Program-made: the position numbers and the translations under genes
DNA from: an uncultured Blautia sp.
GTDB lineage: Bacteria > Bacillota > Clostridia > Lachnospirales > Lachnospiraceae
Reading direction: 5' to 3'
Assembly (NCBI GenBank): GCA_934408705.1
Contig: CAKRVL010000032.1
Location: 1-23,846 of the forward strand
Length of the DNA: 23,846 nucleotides
The notes under the pieces: model-generated
Database searches by the model: none
What the model was told of the DNA's origin: nothing
What the model saw: only the letters and a program-made list of their open reading frames with translations
Shown here: piece after piece, positions 14,480 through 21,557 of the stretch
How the letters are laid out: each line of letters opens with the position of its first letter
Numbering within the stretch: the stretch's first letter is position 1

Positions 14480-15961
14480 CAACCAGGTTCCAATTCCGGC
14501 TCGCTTTCTTTCAATCATCTCATCGATACGGGTAATGTAACTGGTAACATCCTTCACATTCTCCACCCTCTCGATTCGGTTGCCGTGGTCAAAGACCAGT
14601 TTGGAAGAACCGCCTGCTCCAAGAGCAATGATAGGCTGTTTTTCTTCCATAATCAGTATATTGTAAATCCCGGCTTTGTCAACCTTTGCATAGCCTACAT
14701 TTTCAAAATTTCCCTTCATGTTCTTCTGACGGTACAGGTAATAAGGTCCCATTTCCATGGAATACGCTGTCTGCTGTGTCAGATCCATGATCTCCTGGTT
14801 ATTCTCAAATGTCATTTCCTGATATTTGTCCTTAAACATATTCAGACGTGCTGCACGTTTCACAGCCAGGGAATGTACTGTAAGACTGTCAGGTGAAAGC
14901 TCTTTTACTTTCTCCAATGTGTATTTCACCTTAAAAATATCCTCTCCAGGCAGTCCTACAATAAGGTCCATGTTAATATTGTTATAATCCAGTTCTCTGG
15001 CAAGATTAAAAGCTTCTATGGTCTGTGCCACAGTATGACGTCTTCCGATAATTTCCAGAGTTTCCTGATTCATCGTCTGAGGATTTACGGAAATCCTGGT
15101 CACAGGAAATTCCCTGATCGTTTCCAGTTTCTCTCTTGTAATACTGTCCGGTCGTCCTGCCTCAATGGTAAATTCCACAAGACCGTCGAATCCAAAGGAC
15201 TCTCCAAGCTGATCCAGAAGCCTGCGAAGCTGATGCGGTTCTAATGTGGTAGGTGTACCTCCTCCAATATAAATCGTGTCCAGCTTGTAATTCTTCATCA
15301 TCCTGGCAGTCTCACGGATTTCCAGACACAGGGCATCCAGATATTCATCAACCCGTTTCGCCCAGATTTTCAGCGGATATGAGCTGAAAGAACAATACAG
15401 ACAAATACTTGGACAAAATGGAATACCCACATATAAGCTGTAGCCATGCTCATAATCAATATTCTGAAGGAGTGCCCGCTCCCTGTTTGCTATAGTGATG
15501 GCAAGAGCAGTTTTCTTCGGACTTACCAGATAATGCTCACGCATTACCTGAGCGATCTCAGTATTCTTCATGCCGCTCTCCAGCATCCCCATAGCAAGCT
15601 TGGCCGGACGGATTCCTGTGAGATTCCCCCAGGGAAGCGTTCTGCCTGTGAGCTTCACCAAAACCTTATATAAGGCATATTTCAGACTGTCCTTGTTAGC
15701 CTTTCGAAGCTGGTGTGCATCCCCCGAAGTCTGTTCCAGACTCTGGATTACCTGGGCACAGGCAGCCCCCTTATTATCCTTTGTCTCAAAATTTATAACA
15801 AAATTGTCATTTTCTTTATTCACAGTAAAGAAGATATCGTACTCCTCTTCATCTTTTTCGTAGAGGCTGTGGATATCTCCTTCCGGATAAAATGCTTTTA
15901 TTAATTCGTATATATCATGCTCGAAATCCCTGTCAAGCAGCAGGATTCCTATTTTACACAA
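14477..15961 (-). CDS. hemZ: Coproporphyrinogen III oxidase-like radical SAM protein HemZ
   Basis: About 494 residues from the TTG at 15961, chosen because AAGAGGT (15971-15977) lies 9 bases upstream; the open frame runs on to 16042 but that extension lies wholly within the preceding gene. The radical SAM cluster motif is CPSICLYC (Cys near 183, 187 and 190, with GIPF before it). It is followed by TIYIGGGTPTTLE (about 228-240), characteristic of HemN/HemZ proteins. The roughly 180-residue N-terminal extension before the SAM core is typical of HemZ and not of HemN or HemW. Bacillus HemZ is described as an oxygen-independent coproporphyrinogen III dehydrogenase. In gut anaerobes that lack a full haem pathway the real substrate is uncertain. 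It overlaps the metallo-hydrolase stop by 8 bases, and its own stop lies in the next gene's ribosome site. Confidence 0.9.
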   Translation of the reverse strand: MCKIGILLLDRDFEHDIYELIKAFYPEGDIHSLYEKDEEEYDIFFTVNKENDNFVINFETKDNKGAACAQVIQSLEQTSGDAHQLRKANKDSLKYALYKVLVKLTGRTLPWGNLTGIRPAKLAMGMLESGMKNTEIAQVMREHYLVSPKKTALAITIANRERALLQNIDYEHGYSLYVGIPFCPSICLYCSFSSYPLKIWAKRVDEYLDALCLEIRETARMMKNYKLDTIYIGGGTPTTLEPHQLRRLLDQLGESFGFDGLVEFTIEAGRPDSITREKLETIREFPVTRISVNPQTMNQETLEIIGRRHTVAQTIEAFNLARELDYNNINMDLIVGLPGEDIFKVKYTLEKVKELSPDSLTVHSLAVKRAARLNMFKDKYQEMTFENNQEIMDLTQQTAYSMEMGPYYLYRQKNMKGNFENVGYAKVDKAGIYNILIMEEKQPIIALGAGGSSKLVFDHGNRIERVENVKDVTSYITRIDEMIERKRAGIGTWL

Positions 15962-16583
15962 ATGGATTGTACCTCTTTTCGTAACCGATTGTTGTAGATG
16001 TATCATGCCCCGGATAAACATCCGTGTCATCCGGAAGAGCACTTAACAGCTTGTTCAGGCTCTCTCTGATCTCATGAGCACTGCCCCCTGGGAAATCGGT
16101 TCTTCCAACAGAACCACAGAATAATGTGTCCCCACTGAACAGTACCCCCTCATCCTTCAGATAATAACAACAGCTTCCCTTTGTATGTCCGGGAGTATGC
16201 AGCATCTGGATAGAGAATCCCGCTGCTTCAAACACCTGAAGATCCTCCAGAAATACATCCGGTCGGATGGAGCATGGTTTATGCATACGATCTGTCATAT
16301 TCACAGAAGGCTCACGAAGCATATCCTCCTCCTGACGACAGGCATAAACCGGAATCTGGTACTCTGCCTTTACTTCCTGTACAGCCATAATATGATCAAA
16401 ATGTCCATGGGTAAGGAGAATACCTACCGGCTTTGCTCCCATCTCCTCCACCTTCTGAAATATCCGCTTCGGTGAATCAGCCGGATCAACGATCAGCGCC
16501 TCACCCGTCTCTTTATTTTTCAGGAAATAGCAATTGGTATATACAGGACCAAGAACCATTTGCTGTAATTCAAGTTTTCCCAT
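15954..16583 (-). CDS. MBL-fold metallo-hydrolase (glyoxalase II-like)
   Basis: 209 residues. The metallo-beta-lactamase signature is THGHFDH (His 59, His 61, Asp 63, His 64). It is followed by PGHTKGS (His 133), GDTLF (Asp 152) and YPGHD (His 193), which completes a two-metal site. Length and motifs fit the small YqgX/glyoxalase II-like group, which is credited with hydrolysis of S-lactoylglutathione-type or other thioesters; the true substrate in clostridia is not established. A cytosolic enzyme with no signal peptide. It begins 24 bases after rel, with an AAAGGA ribosome site, and overlaps the start of hemZ by 8 bases. In this lineage it is commonly found between rel and hemZ, which supports the assignment but says nothing of function. 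Confidence 0.92.
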   Translation of the reverse strand: MGKLELQQMVLGPVYTNCYFLKNKETGEALIVDPADSPKRIFQKVEEMGAKPVGILLTHGHFDHIMAVQEVKAEYQIPVYACRQEEDMLREPSVNMTDRMHKPCSIRPDVFLEDLQVFEAAGFSIQMLHTPGHTKGSCCYYLKDEGVLFSGDTLFCGSVGRTDFPGGSAHEIRESLNKLLSALPDDTDVYPGHDTSTTIGYEKRYNPFV

Positions 16584-16607
16584 ATGTTATCCTTTCATAA
16601 CCAGTTA

Positions 16608-18941
16608 TCAGCCAGTAGTTCTCTCCACATCCACAACACTCTCCAGCTGACGGATTTTTTCAATGAGGGAATTCAATTCATCCTTGCAGCTGACATTAAA
16701 GCTTACGGAAATGGTAGCCTTCTCCTGCTTACTGGTTCTACAATTAATATTTCGGATATCGATCTTACGCTCTGTAAAAATCTTGGAAATATCAACGAGA
16801 AGACCGGTACGGTTATTGGCATATACATTGATCTCAGCCATGTAATGCTCATCATTCTTAGTCTCCGGCTCCTGCCACTCAGCCTCCAGAAGACGGCTTC
16901 TGTCCATCTCAGACATATTCATTACATTCACACAGTCTGTGCGGTGAATGGTGACACCGCGACCTCTTGTAACATATCCTACGATCTCATCCCCCGGAAT
17001 CGGATTACAGCACTTGGAAAAGCGTACTGCAACATCATGGATTCCCCGGACCATAATACTGCTCTTACATTTAATATGACTCTTCTTATCCTGGTTTTCA
17101 GCCGCTGCTGCCTCCAGAACTTCCTCGTCAGTGAGATTCTTCTTATTCTCCTTATCATAAGCTTCAACAAGCTTATTGAATACCTGTCCCTCTTTCAGTC
17201 CGCCATGTCCGATAGCAGCAAGTACGGAATCCCAGTCACGAAATCCATATTTACGAAGGACAGCGTCCAGATACTGAGGTTTGGTGTAATTAGCGAATTT
17301 AAAGCCCTTACTCTTTGCATACTGGACAAGCATTTCCTTGCCCTTCAGAATATTGTCTTCCTTCAGTTCTTTTTTGAACCACTGATTAATCTTATTCCTT
17401 GCCTGTGTACTCTTAACTACCTTCAGCCAGTCACGGCTGGGGCCCTGGGAATTCTGGGAAGTGATGATCTCAATACGGTCACCATTCTGGATCTGGTACT
17501 CAATTGGCACCAGCTTGCCATTAACACGGGCACCTACCATCTTATTTCCAACAGCACTATGCACGCTGTAGGCAAAATCAATAGGAGTAGATCCGTTTGG
17601 AAGTGTTTTTACATCTCCCTGAGGGGTAAAACAGTACACGCTGTCTGCAAAAAGATCCAGATCATTTTTCAGAAGGCTCATGAATTCCTTATTATCGGAC
17701 ATGTCCCTCTGCCACTCCAGGATCTGACGCAGCCAGTTCAGCTTCTCCTCCTCACGGTTACCTGTAGAATTCTTACCATCGGAGGCTTCTTTATATTTCC
17801 AGTGTGCAGCAATACCATACTCAGCAGTCTTATGCATCTCAAAGGTTCTGATCTGGATCTCAAACGGCTGTCCATTCGGTCCGATCAGGGTGGTGTGTAA
17901 GGACTGGTACATATTTGGCTTAGGCATTGCGATGTAATCCTTAAAGCGTCCCGGAATAGGCTTGTACATCTCATGGATCACACCTAATGCAGCATAACAA
18001 TCCTTCACTGTATCTACCAGAATACGCACTGCAAACAGGTCATAGATCTGGTCAATAGTCTTGTTCTGATTCACCATCTTCTTATAGATACTGAAAAAAT
18101 GCTTCACACGGCCATCGACCTGTGCCTTTATTCCTGCCTCTACCATATGCTGCTTTACAGTCTTAACAATATTTCCGACAAATTCTTCACGGACACTCTT
18201 TCTGAGGGCAACCTTCTCCACCAGATCATAGTACACATCCGGCTTCAGATATTTAAGGGAAAGATCATCCAGCTCTACCTTGATCTTGGAAATACCAAGA
18301 CGCTGTGCGATAGGTGCATAGATGTCCATTGTCTCTCTTGCTTTCTCCTTCTGCTTCTCAGGAGTCATATACTGAAGAGTGCGCATATTATGAAGACGGT
18401 CAGCAAGCTTGATCAGAATAACACGGATATCCTTCGCCATAGCAAGGAACATCTTACGAAGACTCTCTGCCTGCAGTTCTACCTTATCCTTAGAGTAGGA
18501 CAGCTGTCCGATCTTGGTCACACCATCTACCAGAAGGGCAACCTCTGGACCAAATTCCCTGGTAATCTCATCGCAGGTCATCCAGGTATCTTCTACAGCG
18601 TCATGAAGAAGTCCTGCTACGATAGTCTCTTTATCCAGCTCCAGATCAGCCAGTATAATGGCAACACATAAAGGATGAATAATATAAGGCTCTCCGGACT
18701 TCCGCTTCTGATCCTTATGAGCTTCCCTTGCGGTCTCATATGCCTTCTGGATCATGGTTATATCCGTAGAAGGGTGATATTTCTTTATGCTGGCAATCAG
18801 CTCATTATATAATACTTCCGGGCTTGTAAAGTCGTGCATGGCTTTAACAGCTGCGTCTGCTTTCTTTACAGATTCCAGCTTCTCCATATCTTCCTTTGAT
18901 ATTTCCGGTTCCCTGCCCTGCTTATCAATGATTTCAGCCAT
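16608..18941 (-). CDS. rel: Bifunctional (p)ppGpp synthetase/hydrolase, Rel/SpoT family
   Basis: 777 residues from the ATG at 18941, which AGGTGAG precedes closely; a GTG three codons upstream is inside that site. Domain order: HD hydrolase (HP at about 89-90, HDAVEDT at about 113-119), and RelA synthetase (RFKDYIAMPKPN from about 332, EIQIRT at about 361-366). Next come TGS (GSTPIDFAYSVHS), a central helical part, a Cys/His segment (CCNPIPGDEIVGYVTRG) and a C-terminal ACT domain (AEINVYANNRTGLL). The RFKD motif and intact HD residues indicate a bifunctional enzyme that both makes (p)ppGpp on starved ribosomes and degrades it. The C-terminal regulatory half is complete. It lies downstream of apt, an old and widely kept pairing that ties purine salvage to the stringent response. 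Often named relA in annotation. Confidence 0.97.
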   Translation of the reverse strand: MAEIIDKQGREPEISKEDMEKLESVKKADAAVKAMHDFTSPEVLYNELIASIKKYHPSTDITMIQKAYETAREAHKDQKRKSGEPYIIHPLCVAIILADLELDKETIVAGLLHDAVEDTWMTCDEITREFGPEVALLVDGVTKIGQLSYSKDKVELQAESLRKMFLAMAKDIRVILIKLADRLHNMRTLQYMTPEKQKEKARETMDIYAPIAQRLGISKIKVELDDLSLKYLKPDVYYDLVEKVALRKSVREEFVGNIVKTVKQHMVEAGIKAQVDGRVKHFFSIYKKMVNQNKTIDQIYDLFAVRILVDTVKDCYAALGVIHEMYKPIPGRFKDYIAMPKPNMYQSLHTTLIGPNGQPFEIQIRTFEMHKTAEYGIAAHWKYKEASDGKNSTGNREEEKLNWLRQILEWQRDMSDNKEFMSLLKNDLDLFADSVYCFTPQGDVKTLPNGSTPIDFAYSVHSAVGNKMVGARVNGKLVPIEYQIQNGDRIEIITSQNSQGPSRDWLKVVKSTQARNKINQWFKKELKEDNILKGKEMLVQYAKSKGFKFANYTKPQYLDAVLRKYGFRDWDSVLAAIGHGGLKEGQVFNKLVEAYDKENKKNLTDEEVLEAAAAENQDKKSHIKCKSSIMVRGIHDVAVRFSKCCNPIPGDEIVGYVTRGRGVTIHRTDCVNVMNMSEMDRSRLLEAEWQEPETKNDEHYMAEINVYANNRTGLLVDISKIFTERKIDIRNINCRTSKQEKATISVSFNVSCKDELNSLIEKIRQLESVVDVERTTG

Positions 18942-18999
18942 AATTCTCACCTGCCTGTATTAATAGTATCTGTGTTATCCGATGAAACTGACACATTCT

Positions 19000-19524
19000 T
19001 TATTTTCCCTCGTAACGAATAACAGAGGCAACATCATATTTCTCAAGCCTCTTACGGCCCTCAAGGCCAGCCAGTTCCATAAGAAATACAATCTTCACAA
19101 CCTCACCGCCAAGTTGCTCGATCAGCTTCGCTGCAGCCTCTACAGTACCTCCTGTAGCAATCAGATCATCTATAATAACAACCTTCTGTCCCGGCTTAAT
19201 AGCGTCCTTATGGATCTCAATCTCAGCCTTACCATACTCCAGATCATAGCTTGCAGAAACAGTCTCACATGGAAGCTTGCCTTTCTTACGAACTGGAACA
19301 AAAGGCTTGTGAAGATTATAAGCAATAGGCATTCCGAAAATAAATCCGCGGGACTCTGTACCTGCAATTACGTCCACATCTACATCCTTCAGGCAGTCCT
19401 GCATGGAGTCGATTGCAAGCTTCAGTCCGTCTGCATCCTGAAGGATACTTGTAACGTCCCTGAAAATAATACCTGGTTCCGGAAAATCCGGTATGCTTCT
19501 TACATATTCTTCTATCTTTTTCAT
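19000..19524 (-). CDS. apt: Adenine phosphoribosyltransferase
   Basis: 174 residues, the family length. It converts adenine and PRPP to AMP in the cytosol (purine salvage). The PRPP-binding motif is VIIDDLIATGGT (116-127). The N-terminal FPEPGIIFRDVTSIL (14-28) and AGTESRGFIFG (54-64) are diagnostic of Apt rather than hypoxanthine or xanthine enzymes. The ribosome site is AGGAGG. It appears to be the first gene of the apt-rel-MBL-hemZ-HD-hisS-aspS run, with a sigma-A-type promoter about 70 bases upstream; rel follows after about 58 bases. Confidence 0.97.
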   Translation of the reverse strand: MKKIEEYVRSIPDFPEPGIIFRDVTSILQDADGLKLAIDSMQDCLKDVDVDVIAGTESRGFIFGMPIAYNLHKPFVPVRKKGKLPCETVSASYDLEYGKAEIEIHKDAIKPGQKVVIIDDLIATGGTVEAAAKLIEQLGGEVVKIVFLMELAGLEGRKRLEKYDVASVIRYEGK

Positions 19525-19593
19525 AATAGCCTCCTAGATGAATAGATGTTCCGGGAAAAGCAACAGCCACCCCTGGCATCATAATTATTTTTT

Positions 19594-19622
19594 AGTATAA
19601 CACTTTTCACATCCGGAATCAA
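19594..19622 (-). promoter_or_regulatory. apt promoter: Sigma-A-type promoter of the apt-rel-aspS run
   Basis: On the minus strand TTGATT (19617-19622) and TATACT (19594-19599) are separated by exactly 17 bases. Transcription would start near 19587, leaving about 60 bases of leader before apt. It lies in the 162-base gap after recJ. An inverted repeat (19624-19671) ends one base before the -35. Confidence 0.7.
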
Positions 19623-19623
19623 C

Positions 19624-19671
19624 GTAAAACCGACAGGCACACTGGAAATACTGCATTTTTCGTGGTTTTAC
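19624..19671. repeat. Inverted repeat beside the apt promoter
   Basis: GTAAAACC (19624-19631) and GGTTTTAC (19664-19671) are exact reverse complements separated by 32 bases. No T-run follows on the minus strand, so it is a poor intrinsic terminator for recJ. It touches the -35 of the apt promoter and could be a weak structure or an operator. Confidence 0.3.
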
Positions 19672-19686
19672 ATGATTATTCGTTTA

Positions 19687-21399
19687 TTAACAGTAGTTTT
19701 GTATGACAATTTGCAAAGATTCTCTTCCCATATAGGAATTGATCCTTGGATAGTAGGTCACTGAAATAGTTTCATGACTCCTTGCAAACTCCGCAAATTC
19801 TTTTGCATCTCCCCAGTAAAGCCCATCCATCACCGCACCAGATGCATCCATCAGCTGAACCTTTACTGTATTCTGATTTTTTCCAAAAATCCCCACTTTT
19901 AAAACGCGAAGATTCTTCTGCGCGAAAAGTGGCTTACCATTTCCTTTTCCAAAAGGCTCCAGCACAGAAAGCTGACGTATCAAATTTTTATTTATGTAAG
20001 AAATAGGCATTGGTACATCAATGACGATTTTGGGAATCAGATCAGCCTCTGTCAAAGTACAATTCTCATTAAGCAGGCGGCGGAATATATCCACATTTTC
20101 TTCTGCAATGGAAAGTCCTGCAGCCATAGGATGGCCTCCATATTGTATCAGCAGACTGTCACATTTCACCAGTTCCTCATACATAGAATAACACTCTATA
20201 GATCTTCCGCTTCCCTTCACAGAATTCTCGCCTCTCGTAAGAACAAAGGCCGGTTTGTGATATTTTTCACGAATTCTTCCCGCAATAATTCCGGCAAGGC
20301 TCTCATGACATTCCGGCAAAAAGACAACCATTACTCTGTCATTTTTCAGTTCACTGCCCTCGATCAGTTTATAAGCAGCTTCCGTTCCCAGCTCAGTCAA
20401 GGCTTTGCGGCTGTCATTTAGGGCTTTCAGGTCATTTGCAAGTCTGGCTGCTTCTTCCTCATCCTCACACTGCAGGAGAGCTAATGAACGCATGGCAGTG
20501 TCCAGCCTTCCGCTTGCATTAATACAAGGACCAAGGCGAAATCCAATATCATAGGAACTGATTTTCTGGTCTTCTAATCCAATAGCGCGAATCAACGCTT
20601 TTAAACCTTTATTCTTTGTATGGGATAAGCGGGCAAGTCCTTCTTTTACCAGAATACGGTTTTCTCCCTGAAGATCCATAATATCACCAACTGTAGCAAT
20701 AGCAGCCGGTTCCAGATAATCCTCTTTTTCATTTTCCGGGACACCATATCTTTCATAAAGGGCAAAAACAAGCTTCATTGCAACCACTGCACCACAGATA
20801 TTTTTACTTGGATATGCACAGGAGGGTTGTTTGGGATTGATAATAGCCGCTGCCGGAGGAAGTTTATAAATTCTTCCATCTTCTGTATCTTCAAAGGGAA
20901 TCTCATGATGATCTGTTACTACCACTGTCATTCCAAGGCTATTTGCAAATGTAATCTGCTCAGCTGCTGAAATACCATTGTCGCAGGTGACAATAAGATT
21001 GATCCCGTCATCCTTTGCCTGCTGGATCAGATGATCATGAATCCCATAACCATCTGCAATTCGATCCGGAATATAAGTGTCTACATTGGCTCCCAGACGT
21101 TTAAAGCCTTTCAAAAGAATGTATGTAGCAGTCACACCGTCAATGTCATAATCCCCGATGATCCTAATTCTGACTCCCTGATCTATTTTTTCAGAAATAA
21201 TCTCCACTGCCTTGTCGATATCCTTCAGACTTTTCCATGACGGAAGGTCATCTAAGGTTCCATTCAGATACTGATTGACTGCAGAATCCTCTATTATATC
21301 TCTATTTCGAATAATCCTGGCAACTACCGGATCGATCCCATATTTCCGGCCAATTTCCAGAAAGTCCGCTTTTTTCGCTGTTACTACCCATTTTTCCAT
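19687..21399 (-). CDS. recJ: Single-stranded-DNA-specific exonuclease RecJ
   Basis: 570 residues, the core length of bacterial RecJ. A 5'-to-3' single-strand DNA exonuclease acting in recombination and repair. DHH phosphoesterase motifs are clear: IGDYDIDGVTA (81-91; Asp 83, 85 and 87), VTCDNGIS (137-144) and TDHHE (162-166). The DHHA1 part includes the late GGHPMAAGLS motif (about 430), and an OB-like C-terminal domain follows. NrnA-type nanoRNases share DHH/DHHA1 but are much shorter, so RecJ is preferred. It starts at ATG with AGGAGA upstream and stands between secDF and apt. A candidate promoter lies just before it, and transcription may also read through from secDF. Confidence 0.96.
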   Translation of the reverse strand: MEKWVVTAKKADFLEIGRKYGIDPVVARIIRNRDIIEDSAVNQYLNGTLDDLPSWKSLKDIDKAVEIISEKIDQGVRIRIIGDYDIDGVTATYILLKGFKRLGANVDTYIPDRIADGYGIHDHLIQQAKDDGINLIVTCDNGISAAEQITFANSLGMTVVVTDHHEIPFEDTEDGRIYKLPPAAAIINPKQPSCAYPSKNICGAVVAMKLVFALYERYGVPENEKEDYLEPAAIATVGDIMDLQGENRILVKEGLARLSHTKNKGLKALIRAIGLEDQKISSYDIGFRLGPCINASGRLDTAMRSLALLQCEDEEEAARLANDLKALNDSRKALTELGTEAAYKLIEGSELKNDRVMVVFLPECHESLAGIIAGRIREKYHKPAFVLTRGENSVKGSGRSIECYSMYEELVKCDSLLIQYGGHPMAAGLSIAEENVDIFRRLLNENCTLTEADLIPKIVIDVPMPISYINKNLIRQLSVLEPFGKGNGKPLFAQKNLRVLKVGIFGKNQNTVKVQLMDASGAVMDGLYWGDAKEFAEFARSHETISVTYYPRINSYMGRESLQIVIQNYC

Positions 21400-21442
21400 G
21401 CTCTATCTCCTGCTCCAAATTCATTTCATTTTTCACCAGACA

Positions 21443-21471
21443 ATTCTAATATGAATCCATATAAAAAGCAA
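21443..21471 (-). promoter_or_regulatory. Candidate recJ promoter
   Basis: TTGCTT (21466-21471) and TAGAAT (21443-21448) on the minus strand are 17 bases apart, and transcription would start about 40 bases before recJ. The -35 overlaps the end of the secDF terminator stem. Each hexamer has mismatches, so this is only a candidate. Confidence 0.4.
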
Positions 21472-21507
21472 GCCAGGACAAATGCATTACACCTGTCCCG
21501 GCTTGCG
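21461..21507 (-). terminator. Rho-independent terminator after secDF
   Basis: A 13-base stem with one mismatch (GCAAGCC-GGACA arm near 21468-21480, TGTCCCGGCTTGC arm near 21494-21506) and a loop of about 13 bases is followed on the minus strand by TTTTTATA. It is the second of two hairpins past the secDF stop and the better terminator. Confidence 0.85.
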
Positions 21508-21521
21508 ATTACCTGCTTTAA

Positions 21522-21551
21522 ATGAGTGTCAAAAGACCTTTTGACACTCAT
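21522..21551. repeat. Perfect 14-base palindromic hairpin right after secDF
   Basis: The arm at 21522-21535 is the exact reverse complement of 21538-21551, with two bases between. It starts 6 bases after the secDF stop on the minus strand and is followed by TTTAAAG, a weak T-run. It may be an extra terminator, a transcript-end stabiliser or a dispersed palindromic element. I see no second copy in this window. Confidence 0.75.
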
Positions 21552-21557
21552 ATCATT

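Noticed and set aside
16584..17900. 438-residue open frame on the plus strand
   Set aside because: It lies wholly antisense to rel, whose domains are intact. Its translation is Leu/Ile/Ser-rich shadow sequence with no recognisable motif.
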